Positions 44,133 to 52,718 of a stretch of 64,000 nt of DNA are shown in pieces. Every line of letters begins with the position of its first letter. Positions within the stretch are counted from its first letter, which is position 1. Both the position numbers and the translations under genes were made by a program. The stretch spans positions 541,800 through 605,799 of the forward strand of contig NW_025813704.1 in NCBI RefSeq assembly GCF_021917145.1, in the 5' to 3' direction. The notes under the pieces are model-generated. The model was given only the letters and a program-made list of their open reading frames with translations, searched no databases and was not told where the DNA came from. The stretch is from Hypomesus transpacificus (Eukaryota > Chordata > Actinopteri > Osmeriformes > Osmeridae).

Positions 44133-47100
44133 TCTCTATCTCTATCTCTCTCTCTCTCCCCTCCTCTCTCTCTGTCTCTCTATCTCTCTCTCTCTATCTC
44201 TCTCCCCTCCTCTCTATCTTTCTCTCTCTGCAGCCGGAGCCAGTCAGCTGCCATATAATGGAGCCCCCATCATTCCTGCAGGACTCGACGGTACGACAGC
44301 TGACCTCATGTTGACACTGTAGGGAGGTGGAGGGAGGTGGAGGAGGAGTGTAGACAGGGACGGCGGTGTAACGCCTCTTCCTCTTACCTGACAGGAACCA
44401 GCCAGTTTGAGCCGGAGCCAGCAAGCCTGGGGCCTGATGGGAAGTCAGGTGGCTACGGAGGTCTGGACCACAAGAGATCACTAGAGATCACTATGGATCA
44501 CTATAGATCACTATGGATCACTTTGGATCACTAGAGATCACTAGAGATCACTATGGATCACTATAGATCACTATAGATCACTCTGGATCTCTACAGATCA
44601 CTCTGGATCTCTATAGATCACTGGATCAATAAAGATCAGTCTGGATCAATAAAGATCAGTCTGGATCACTATAGATCCCTAGAGATTACTCTGGATCACG
44701 CTAGATCAGTCTGGATCACACTAGATTGCTGTTGATCACTGTAGATGAGCCTAGATCATGGGGGTGGCAGACAGTAAGGAAGTTGTGTGTCAGTATGTTT
44801 GGTATTCACCCTCGCTGTCTCCCCCCCTCCCCCCCGGAGCAGGTATGGGCGGATCACCATACGGTGGCCAGCCCCTCGGACCTGAGGCCAAGTCTCCCAC
44901 CAAATACGGTGAGTCTCCCCCCCTGCCCTCCCCTCTCCTCCCTCCCTCCCTCCCCTGCCCTCCCCCTCCTCTCTCCCCTACCTCCTCCTCCCCTCTCTCC
45001 CTTGCCCTCTCCTCTCTCCCTTCCTCTCTCCCCCCCTGCCCTCCCCTCTCCTCTCTCCCCTACTCCTCCTCCCCTCTCTCCCTTGCCCTCTCATCTCTCC
45101 CTTCCTCTCTCCCCCCCTGCCCTGCCCTCTCCTCTCTCCCCTACCTCCTCCTCCCCTCTCTCCCTTGCCCTCTCATCTCTCCCTTCCTCTCTCCCCCCCT
45201 GCCCTGCCCTCTCCTCTCTCCCCTACTCCTCCTCCCCTCTCTCCCTTGCCCTCCCTCACACCTTCTCTCGCTCACCTACAGGCATCGGGGGCTTGCCCTT
45301 CGGTGGCCAGCCCGTGTCTCTCACCTCCACCGGGGGGAAGTATGGTAGGTGTGGCGGTCTGCCTGGTCGTGCTGAGACCCAGCAGCATGTGTGTCAGTGT
45401 TGTTGTTAAGACCCAGCAGCATGTGTGTCAGTGTTGTTGTTAAGACCCAGCAGCATGTGTGTCAGTGTTGTTAGGTGCGTTCGACATGACCCGACTTCAT
45501 GCGGCGCCGCAGCCGGCTGCAGGCGGCTGACTTGAAAAAGTGCATTCTGGTTAGACTTTTTGTCCGACTTGAGACGGCGCCGAGGACACGTCACTGTGTC
45601 GTCGCCATCAAAGTACCGTGAGATCGATTCGAGAACTGCCGGCTGTGTAGCCGAGCGCATTTTCTCAAGAGCAACTGCACGGGTTCAAGTGACGACACAG
45701 CTATTTCATGATTGGCCAGACTCACACACGACAACTTTGACACGTGTTTTGGAATATTCGGACACCTTCAGTTTCGCCAATGCTTAAAAAAGTTTAATTG
45801 AATTAAAAATGTGTTGAAGAAAAGGTTTTAGTCAGCCTCTTCACTAACGAAAAGACCAACTTAAATTATAAATAAAGTAAAGTAAGCAAACAGCGCTTGA
45901 TCGGCCATGACTGACATCAACGCAGCAAACCACGAGAAGCTGGAATGTCCGACTTCACAGAGCCGTTTTCAGCTCCTCCCCGACTGCAAGCGGCTACTCT
46001 CGCCGGTCGTGAATGCAGCCGCAGTCCATGTCGAACGCACCTGTTGTTAAGACCCAGCAGCATGTGTGTCAGTGTTGTTTGTGAACGTCTGCACCAGGTC
46101 TTGGCAGCATGTGTTGTGCCCTCTGCACGTTCTGTATCATCTGTTTGCATGTTCTGACCATGTGCATGTTGCATGTGTGTTCATGTGTGTGCGTGTTGCA
46201 TGTGTGACATCATCTCTGCCATGTTCTGCATTGTGACATCATTTCTGATCTTCCCAGCAGGCAACGGGGGCTCTCCCTACGGACCAGGACCTGACGGCAA
46301 ATCAGCCGGCAAATACGGTGAGACTGGTTCTGTATCACCACCTAGAACAGCTGTGATACTGACTGTGCAAATGAAGGAGGGTGGGCTGGGTGCTGGTATG
46401 GGAGGAGATCCGGCTGCAGGCAAATACGCTGAGAATGGTAGTCATGGTGATGATTATGGTAATTGTCATGGTAACTGTGTGGTTATGAGTTCGGTCATGT
46501 GTGGTCATGGTAACCGTGGTTGTGGTCATGTCTCTGCAGGGTATGGAGCCCTGCCCTATGCTGGGGAGCCTCTGGGTTTGGGGGCTGAAAGGAAATCAGC
46601 TGGTCAATATGGTGAGTGCGCCCCCTCCTGGTGACCGGTTCAATCCACCAGATCATCCTGTCCTCTGCCCTGGTCACCCGTGTTTCAACTGTCTGTCTCT
46701 CTCTCTCTCTACCTCTCTCTCTCTATCCTCTCTCTCTCTGTCTCTCTCTCTCTCTATCCTCTCTCTCTCTTTCTATCCTCTCTCTATCCTCTCTCTCTAT
46801 CCTCTCTCTCTATCCTCTCGCTCTCTCTATCCTTTCTCTCTCTCTCTCTCTCTACCTCTCTCTCTCTCTACCTCTCTACCTCTTTCTATCCTCTCTCTCT
46901 ATCCTCTCTCTCTCAATCCTCTCTCTCTCTCCTCTCTCTCTCAATCCTCTCTCTCTCTCTCGCTCTCTCTCTCTCGCTCTCTCTCTATCCTCTCTCTATC
47001 CTCTCTCTCTCTATCCTCTCTCTCTCTCTATCCTCTCTCTCTCCCCCTGTAGGTTACGGAGGGCTACCCTACGACTCTCAGCCGCTGGGACTTGGCTACA

Positions 47101-50100
47101 ATGGCAAGTCTGCTGGCAGCTATGGTAGGTTCTGTCCTGAGGTCAGAGGTCAGGCAATGCAGTAGAGCAGACCTGTTCTGTCCTAGGGTCAGAGGTCAGG
47201 GATGAGGGACATCTTGGGGGCAGTGTGATGTGTGTGTTGGGGCAGTGTGATGTGTGTGTTGGGCCAGTGTGATGTGTGTGTTGGGGCAGTGTGATGTGTG
47301 TGTTGGGGCAGTGTGATCTGGCCATTAGATGAAGGGATACCCTCCAGAAGATTCTAGATAGTCGTTAGAATATTTGTTCTATATTCGTCTTGTGGATATT
47401 CTCTTCTGAACCCCGCGTCCTTTTCAGTTTATTATATTTCCCGGTTGTTTATGTGTCATGCCAACCTCTAACCTCAAGTGCCAAAAATAAGTCAAAAAAA
47501 GACGTGAATGTTTGAAGTGTGTGTGATTGGTCGTGTCGCCCACGTTCTTGGCCGGACGTCTGACAGGAAACAGTAGGCTCCAGGGATGTTCCCCTGCTCT
47601 GTGCTTTACATCGTCCAGCCAGTCTAAACATGCGGTGTGTGATGGTATATGAAGACGCTGTGTTCCCACAGGTCTGGAAGAGGTGCCCTTCCATCCACAG
47701 CCACTGGGACTAGGACCGGATGCAAAATCCACAGGCAAATATGGTGAGTTTAGACAAACCTGGCAACCGCTCTGTGAAAACCTGGCAACCGCCGCCCTGC
47801 TGTGCGTGTTGTGCATGTCAGCGTGTCGTGTGATCTCTGCTTGTTTGGACTCCTGCCAGGGGGAGGGGAGGGCCCGTTCGCACCAGAACCACTGGCACTC
47901 GGAGGGGACGGGAAATCTACCGGGAAATATGGTGAGGCTGTTCAGACTGGCATTCTTTCTATGATGTTTTTAGGCTGTCCCTTTATTGTTGTTTATTCAA
48001 CAGTTAGTTCCTAACAAGTATTTTGATTGGACAAGAGGCTTTCTATGAGTTCTGATTATGACATTGCACCTCAAAGATGAACATGTGTCCATAATAGACT
48101 CTTATTTCACTGCTTTCACAACAAATGGAAACACCCGGATAAATGTCCATGATACAAAGCAGCTGCCCTGAGGTAACATGTAGACCGAATCAGAGGAGCT
48201 AGCTAGTGGGCATGAACATGCTAGCTAGTGGGCAGGAACATGCTAGCTAGTGGGCAGGAACATGCTAGCTAGTGGGCATGAACATGCTAGCTAGTGGGCA
48301 GGAACATGCTAGCTAGTGGGCAGGAACATGCTAGCTAGTGGGCATGAACATGCTAGCTAGTGGGCAGGAACATGCTAGCTAGTGGGCAGGAATATGCTAG
48401 CTAGTGGGCAGGAACATGCTAGCTAGAGGGCAGGAATATGCTAGCTAGTGGGCAGGAACATGCTAGACAACAGTCCAGTCGCAGAATTATTTGTGATGGC
48501 GAAGCCAAAGAAAATATTTAATAAACAAATGAATCATCATGTGTTGGTGTTACTGAGCTAACCAGCCGTGGCTCTCCCCAGGCCAGCCAGAGCTGTATGA
48601 GGCCCAGCTGGGAGGACTGCCAGACGGGGAGCAGCATGGTGGTCAGTCCCCCTCACACACAGCAGCCATCTTGACTCCTGCCTCCAGACATCTAAGATCA
48701 TCTAAGATCTATGCACACATCCAGATCCCCTTTCTGCTTTAATTTCTCCTGTCTCTCTCTCTCTCCCTTACGCTCTCTCTCTCCTTCACGCTCTCTCTCT
48801 CCCTCACGCTCTCTCTCTCCCTCACGCTCTCTCTCTCCTTCACGCTCTCTCTCTCCCTCACGCTCTCTCTCTCCTTCACGCTCTCTCTCTCCCTCACGCT
48901 CTCTCTCTCCCTCACGCTCTCTCTCTCCTTCACGCTCTCTCTCTCCTTCACGCTCTCTCTCTCCCTCACGCTCTCTCTCTCCCTCACACTCTCTCTCTCT
49001 CTCTCCTTCACGCTCTCTCTCTCCTTCAAGCTCTCTCTCTCCCTTACGCTCTCTCTCTCCCTCCCTCTCTCTCTGTCTCTCTGTCCCTCTCTCCTCAGAG
49101 TACCCCAGTGAGCCGTTTGCGCCCCTAGAGGCTGAGACCGTGGGCCAGTCCTATGGTGGGTAATACCCTAACCCCCATCCTCTTCTGTCCTGTCCTCCTC
49201 CTAGTGAAGGGAGAGGTTCCCGCAGCAGCCCTAACCCTCCTCTGTCTTCTCCTAGTGAAGGGAGAGGTTCCCACAGCAGCCCTAACCCTCCTCTGTCTTC
49301 TCCTAGTGAAGGGAGAGGTTCCCACAGCAGCCATAACCCTCCTCTGTCTTCTCCTAGTGAAGGGAGAGGTTCCCACAGCAGCCCTAACCCTCCTCTGTCT
49401 TCTCCTAGTGAAGGGAGAGGTTCTCACAGCAGCCCTAACCCTCCTCTGTCTCCTCCTAGTGAAGGGAGAGGTTCCCACAGCAGCCCTAACCCTCCTCTGT
49501 CTTCTCCTAGTGAAGGGAGAGGTTCCCACAGCAGCCCTAACCCTCCTCTGTCTTCTCCTCCTAGTGAAGGGAGAGGTTCCTGCAGCAGCAGCAGCAGTTG
49601 AGGGAGAGGGAAAGTCTCTAAATAAATACGGTAGGTGTTTCTGCTGATCAGCCAGCTGTCTGATGGTGTCTGGAGAGAGATGAGCCTGACCCAGCACTCA
49701 CTCTCTCTGTGCTCACTCTCTCTGTGCTCCCTCTCTCTCACTCTCTCTGTGCTCTCTCTCTGTGCTCTCTCTCTCTGTGCTCTCTCTCTCTCTGTGCTCT
49801 CTCTCTCTGTGCTCTCTCTCTCTCTGTGCTCTCTCTCTCTGTGCTCTCTCTCTCTGTGCTCTCTCTCTCTCTCTCTGTGCTCTCTCTCTCTCTGTGCTCA
49901 CTCTCTCTGTGCTCTCTCTCTCTGTGCTCTCTCTCTCTCTGTGCTCTCTCTCTCTCTCTGTGCTCTCTCTCTCTGTGTGCTCTCTCTCTCTGTGCTCTCT
50001 CTCTCTCTGTGCTCACTCTCTCTGTGTGCTCTCTCTCTCTGTGCTCTCTCTCTCTCTGTGCTCTCTCTCTCTCTCTGTGCTCTCTCTCTGTGTGCTCTCT

Positions 50101-50131
50101 CTCTCTCTCTGTGCTCTCTCTCTCTGTGTGC

Positions 50132-50185
<54 letters not shown>

Positions 50186-50247
50186 TTCTCTCTCTCTGTG
50201 TGCTCTCTCTCTCTCTCTTTGTGTGTGCTCTCTCTCTCTCTGTGTGC

Positions 50248-50330
<83 letters not shown>

Positions 50331-51611
50331 CTCTCTCTCTCTCTCTCTGTGCTCTCTCTCTCTCTCTCTCTGTGCTCTCTCTCTCTGTGCTCTCTCTCTC
50401 TCTGTGCTCTCTCGCTCTCTCTCTCCCCCCCTCCTGCAGGAAATGGGGGCTACATCAACGGACAGATGCAGCCTGAAGGTAAAGAGACACACTCACACAC
50501 ACTCTACACACTGCCCACACCCTACACACTGCCCACACACACCCTACACACTGCCCACACACACACAACACACTGTCCACACACACACACAACGCACTGC
50601 CCACACACACCCTACACACTGCCCACACACACCCTACACACTGCCCACACACACCCTACACACTGCCCACACACTAGACCTGACACCTGTAGAACTACAA
50701 CACTTAAGGATCTCAATTATTAAGAATTCCTGCTAAGAATAATCAAAGGGCACCGTTAAATAAATTCAGTCTTTTTCTAGATTTTAGATCTTTGGCGCGT
50801 ATTTGGTATATTCCAGACTTGTGTGCTTGTGAGCTGGACCCTGATGTGCCTGTGTCTTGTCTTCATGCTGCTGCCTGTTTGACCTCTGCTTAATACACCC
50901 TCCTTCCTCCTCCTACCTCCTTCACCTCCATTCACCCTGCCTGCTTCTCCTCTCCATCCCTCTCTTCTCCCCCAGTGGCTGCCTTCCCTGCGGCCCCCTC
51001 CCCCCCCCCTCCCCTCCTTTATCCCACTCGTCTCCTCCTTCCCCCCTGACGTCCCTCCTGCTGCCGGCTCTGACGCCCCTCCCTCCACCGCCACGGCTGT
51101 TCTGTCGCTGGCGCTCACCCCCCCGCCGCCGCCCCCCCCCCAGCCAGACAGCCTGCCGCCCCTCCCCCACCAGATACACATCCAGCAGAACCTCAAGCTG
51201 CACATCCACCCACAGGGCAAATCATGGAGAGGTAACCGCAGCGACTGGGGTGGCGCGAGGGGGGGGGGGGGGTTCTGCAGAAGACTAAGAAGATGATGTT
51301 TATTCTCTTTAATTTAAAGAGAATAAAATATCTCTTTAATTTAATATCTTAAGCGTAGTTTTATATTTCCTGAATGTAGTTTCATATCTCTGAGGACTTG
51401 CAGTCGTTTTGTTATGGAGAAGAGCTGATCAGTTCTCCCTTCCACAGGAGGGAAGGAGGGGCAAGGACACAAATATCAGCTGAATGGATTCTTTGGGAAT
51501 GGTGGATACCAAGGTAAAACTAAACCAGGTCTCTGATCCTGAAACTGAGCATCTCTGATCCTCTCTGATCATCTCTGATCCTGTGGTGTTGTCTCTCCTC
51601 CTCCAGGTTGA
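25972..51611 (+). CDS. calymmin-like / elastin-like secreted matrix protein, about 68 exons
   Basis: A signal peptide ([20 protein letters not shown]) is followed by about 1,700 residues of short repeats: [44 protein letters not shown] and [21 protein letters not shown]. Nearly every exon is 30-90 bp, starts with the last two bases of a Gly codon and ends with its first base (phase 1-1), so exons can be lost or gained without breaking the frame. Exon coordinates are in the module entries below. The last coding bases are GT TGA at 51607-51611. There are no catalytic domains and almost no cysteine (one in exon 40955-41008). Regular Lys in [18 protein letters not shown] and abundant Tyr suggest a cross-linked extracellular polymer. 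The best named match I can propose is calymmin, the glycine-rich notochord-sheath protein of fish; elastin is the alternative, but the elastin C-terminal RKRK is absent. The family call is inference from composition and repeat style. Confidence 0.7.
26340..26735. repeat. GT-rich satellite in matrix-gene intron 1
   Basis: gtgtgtgtagtcagggtgt and related units. The rest of this 2.1-kb intron (26045-28191) holds only the small MITE at 28000-28119 and no module exon that I can recognise. Confidence 0.8.
28000..28119. mobile_element. 120-bp MITE with 5-bp target duplication
   Basis: Ends CAGGGGCGCTACC and (complement) CAGGGGCACCGT, flanked on both sides by AGTGA (27995-27999 and 28120-28124). CAGGGG ends and a short duplication fit a small hAT-like (hAT5-type) non-autonomous element in intron 1. 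Confidence 0.65.
28361..28920. mobile_element. foldback element with ACTAGTA-rich core
   Basis: GTTATGGCAAGCCGTTTTAA at the left is mirrored by TTTATGGCAAGCCATTTTAA on the opposite strand at the right. Between them, palindromic TACTAGTA motifs recur more than ten times. This suggests a MITE or foldback repeat of about 560 bp in the intron between exons 28192-28242 and 29139-29189. Confidence 0.6.
30084..30136 (+). pseudogene. degenerate module exon
   Basis: Starts after CTGCAG like its neighbours and reads HGAGAANTG, but the usual end CCCAACG|GTAAG has become CCCAACA|GTTAGT and the length is 53 bp, not a multiple of three. If spliced in, it shifts the frame; if skipped, the protein is unaffected because neighbours share phase 1. 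Probably a dead exon. Confidence 0.55.
30845..30935 (+). mobile_element. tRNA-like SINE fragment
   Basis: GGTTCAAGTCC B-box followed by GTCCATTGCATGTCTCCCC, a phrase typical of the tail of a common teleost SINE. It lies inside the matrix-gene intron 30684-30968. Confidence 0.5.
31620..33660 (+). repeat. tandemly duplicated exon+intron block
   Basis: Nine consecutive exons here (eight of 39 bp plus 32863-32913) are separated by introns that share long stretches such as gataaacattctaacaaga and atttccatctaacaag. Exon and intron were therefore duplicated together, recently enough for introns to align by eye. Confidence 0.8.
32310..32870 (+). repeat. 28-bp minisatellite, 20 copies, containing a splice acceptor
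   Basis: Twenty units of 28 bp, each with gtccagYaggttatactg. The last unit runs straight into exon 32863-32913, whose first bases are GTTATACTG. Each unit therefore carries the acceptor AG plus nine exon bases. Confidence 0.92.
33948..34246. mobile_element. about 300-bp MITE, TA target duplication
   Basis: Terminal inverted repeats ACCGTAATTTTCAGACTATA and (complement) ACCGTAATGTTCGGACTATA, each preceded by TA, a TA duplication. The body repeats TAAGCCGCA-like motifs. It lies in the matrix-gene intron 33809-34450. Confidence 0.75.
34618..35329 (+). repeat. five tandem 142-bp exon+intron units
   Basis: Exon starts at 34618, 34760, 34902, 35044 and 35186 are exactly 142 bp apart; the next exon, 35330, is 144 bp on. 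Each unit is a 51-bp exon coding [17 protein letters not shown] plus a nearly identical 91-bp intron. Confidence 0.93.
36146..36354. mobile_element. MITE copy (family A), 209 bp
   Basis: Right end catgtccaacgcacct and degraded left end tggtgcagctcaacatgg match the 16-bp ends of the element at 45473-46042. The shared interior includes tcggacaaaaagtctaa, in opposite orientation to that copy. Confidence 0.7.
37172..38086 (+). other. matrix gene exon 39: 915-bp Pro/Lys/Val repeat exon
   Basis: Starts as a [15 protein letters not shown] module, then twelve consecutive 15-17-residue repeats of [17 protein letters not shown], and ends with PQGKAPK. It is a PEVK/elastin-KP-like extended segment with two lysines per repeat. 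305 codons, phase 1-1. It is by far the largest exon of the gene. Confidence 0.85.
38721..41008 (+). other. matrix gene exons 40-43: acidic and spacer modules
   Basis: Exons 38721-38777, 39667-39942, 40731-40778 and 40955-41008. The 276-bp exon is acidic ([19 protein letters not shown]) and holds five PGEA/PGDS repeats from 12-bp tandem units. Exon 40955-41008 reads [18 protein letters not shown] and carries the only cysteine noticed in the mature repeats. The three flanking introns of 0.6-0.9 kb show no further module. Confidence 0.68.
41275..41425. repeat. interspersed-repeat fragment with 43-bp tandem units
   Basis: Three copies of a unit with tccaaccctgctcctggag and gataccctcctgtagg, wording familiar from teleost interspersed repeats. 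It lies in a matrix-gene intron. Confidence 0.7.
41695..43845 (+). other. matrix gene exons 44-52: GYGAGxG modules
   Basis: Exons 41695-41739, 41875-41925, 42077-42127, 42382-42435, 42550-42588, 42750-42959, 43259-43294, 43468-43497, 43798-43845. The 210-bp exon is five 42-bp tandem repeats coding [14 protein letters not shown], the last varied. From 43798 on, module ends change from KPNG to GKYG. Confidence 0.78.
43995..44230. repeat. (CT)n tract
   Basis: C/T microsatellite of about 235 bp ending at the acceptor ctgcag of exon 44234-44290. Confidence 0.9.
44470..44760. repeat. GATCACTAT-type short tandem array
   Basis: About 28 imperfect 10-bp units (gatcactata/gatcactctg) with a GATC every 10 bases or so, in a matrix-gene intron. 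Confidence 0.88.
44915..45270. repeat. C/T-rich minisatellite
   Basis: Polypyrimidine repeats (tccctctcctctctccc) between exons 44843-44908 and 45282-45344. Confidence 0.88.
45473..46042. mobile_element. MITE copy (family A), 570 bp
   Basis: Perfect 16-bp terminal inverted repeats AGGTGCGTTCGACATG. Flanked by GTTGTT on both sides (45467-45472, 46043-46048), although the insertion sits in a local 31-bp tandem repeat containing gttgtt, so duplication length is uncertain. Shares its left part with 36146-36354. No transposase. Confidence 0.78.
46690..47048. repeat. (CT)n with TATC interruptions
   Basis: Tract of ctctctctatcc units, 350 bp, next to the acceptor of exon 47053-47124. Confidence 0.9.
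48195..48470. repeat. 22-bp minisatellite
   Basis: About twelve copies of a 22-bp unit with catgctagctagtgggcag in the intron after exon 47860-47931. Confidence 0.9.
48755..49090. repeat. CT-rich minisatellite
   Basis: Roughly 18-bp units ctctctctctccctcacg running into the acceptor of exon 49099-49155. Confidence 0.9.
49186..49590 (+). repeat. 51-bp minisatellite carrying acceptor and exon start
   Basis: Seven 51-bp copies precede exon 49565-49630. Each contains ttctcctag|tgaagggag, i.e. the acceptor and the exon's first bases. Because 51 is a multiple of three and no stop occurs, every copy stays open in the coding frame and would insert a [17 protein letters not shown] cassette if used. 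Confidence 0.9.
49695..50428. repeat. ctctctctgtgctct tandem array
   Basis: More than 700 bp of CT-rich 12-20-bp units with tgtgct, between exons 49565-49630 and 50440-50478. It gives long spurious Leu/Ser ORFs. Confidence 0.92.
50440..51611 (+). other. matrix gene C-terminal exons 66-69
   Basis: Exons 50440-50478, 50976-51231, 51448-51513 and 51607-51611. The 256-bp exon opens VAAFPAAPS and, after a C-run, continues in a different frame with [20 protein letters not shown] and then [20 protein letters not shown]. One C too many at 51001-51009 explains the slip; without it the exon is 255 bp. The terminal exons read [17 protein letters not shown]. This end is proline-rich then hydrophilic, unlike elastin. 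Confidence 0.65.
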
Positions 51612-52001
51612 CCAGGGGAAAATTGCGACCATCAGCATTTGTTTCTATAAACTTTATATTTTTTATTGTTAAAAAAATGTGTTGTATATTTGTGAGTGTA
51701 TCACTATTGATCCTTAGTTTTGTATAATTTGTCATACTTCCCCCCTGGTACCTGGCTCCTCACTGAGCCTGAAGCAGGACAGGGCCTCTGGTGCGTTTGG
51801 AGTCTATCAGTTCGCTTGAAGGTGTTGGCGCTACCGGCCGTAACCAAGGACAACAGCTGTGTCTGTTCATCTGCATGCTGTCCTCTCACCACAGACTCTG
51901 TATTCAATTAATTTATTCTTTGGCATGATATTGCAAGTTGTTTAGTTTTTTTTTTACTACCTATGACAATCACCTGTACATTTTTTGACAGTTTTCGGTT
52001 A

Positions 52002-52007
52002 AATAAA
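52002..52007 (+). promoter_or_regulatory. poly(A) signal of the matrix gene
   Basis: AATAAA about 390 bp after the stop, in an AT-rich 3' UTR. Confidence 0.72.
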
Positions 52008-52107
52008 ACAAACTCTACAAATCCTGTCCCAGAGATTCCAGATTTCATCGTGTTTAACTTTTGCTAAAACTTCAGCATCTACAATAATAATGTTATAATC
52101 ACTTCTA

Positions 52108-52210
52108 TTCACTTAACAGATCCTGTTATCCAAAGCGACATATAGAAGAGGATTTGAACCTGGGATCTCTTGATCTGCAGTCAAATGCTCCAACCGCTGA
52201 GCTGCACACA
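52108..52210 (-). mobile_element. tRNA-Cys-derived SINE
   Basis: Minus strand reads GCAGCTCAGCGGTTGGAGCA, TTTGACTGCAGATCAAGAG (Cys-type anticodon arm) and GGTTCAAATCC, then TCGCTTTGGATAACAGG, the usual teleost SINE tail. No acceptor stem, so not a functional tRNA gene. Confidence 0.7.
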
Positions 52211-52718
52211 TACATTACACCTGTTTTCTTTAGTCTCAGTGATTAACACGCTTAATGGATTTAGCCCAGCGTGCCTCTCCAGTGCTTCCTAATCCTCGCT
52301 CCAGTGTGGGTGGGGCACCCCAAGATGCCCCCCAAGATGCCCCCCAAGATGCCCCCCTGCAGCCCCCTGGGCTGGTTCCCCCCAGCAGACCTGTGGCCTC
52401 CAGCCCTCCCACAGGCCAGAGGTGTGGACCCAGACCCCAGGAGGTCAGCCTGAGAGCTTCCTGTAACGGGGGGTGGGGGGGGATTAGAGCAGATTTAACC
52501 CTATGAATAACGGAGACAGCTGATTGGTCTGTGAGGAAGCATGCCACTGTGTGAGCTCCTTGCAGTCCTGCCTTGCTCAGCTGGAGGGAGACGGCCTCAG
52601 GTGTGCCCAGAGGAAGCCCTCTGCCTGCCATGCCAGAGCCCAGAGTCTCCCTGGAGCCAATCTGAGGGTGTAGCGGGGTCCCTCCCTCCAGGGGGGTGTG
52701 TCGGCTGGGGAAAGCACC

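Larger units (their letters stand above)
44234..49630 (+). other. matrix gene exons 53-65: GKSxGKYG modules
   Basis: Exons 44234-44290, 44395-44448 (or to 44460), 44843-44908, 45282-45344, 46261-46437, 46540-46611, 47053-47124, 47672-47743, 47860-47931, 48582-48638 (or 48641), 49099-49155, 49565-49630. Four successive 72-bp exons code 24-residue units of the type [20 protein letters not shown]. 46261-46437 is drawn as one exon because an internal donor at 46318 has no acceptor at a workable distance in phase. Exon ends at 44448 and 48638 are uncertain. Confidence 0.72.

Noticed and set aside
48195..48470. Possible regulatory array of GCTAGC palindromes
   Set aside because: A plain 22-bp intronic satellite; nothing else supports a binding function.
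49635..50736. Long Leu/Ser/Cys ORFs
   Set aside because: Translation of ctctctctgtgct repeats in three frames.
25972..51611. Gene called outright as elastin
   Set aside because: Lysine-Pro motifs resemble fish elastin, but there are no poly-Ala-Lys blocks and no CGRKRK-type end; KPNG and GKSAGKYG modules are not elastin-like.
52135..52205. tRNA-Cys gene
   Set aside because: No acceptor stem pairing and a SINE tail follows; a SINE head.
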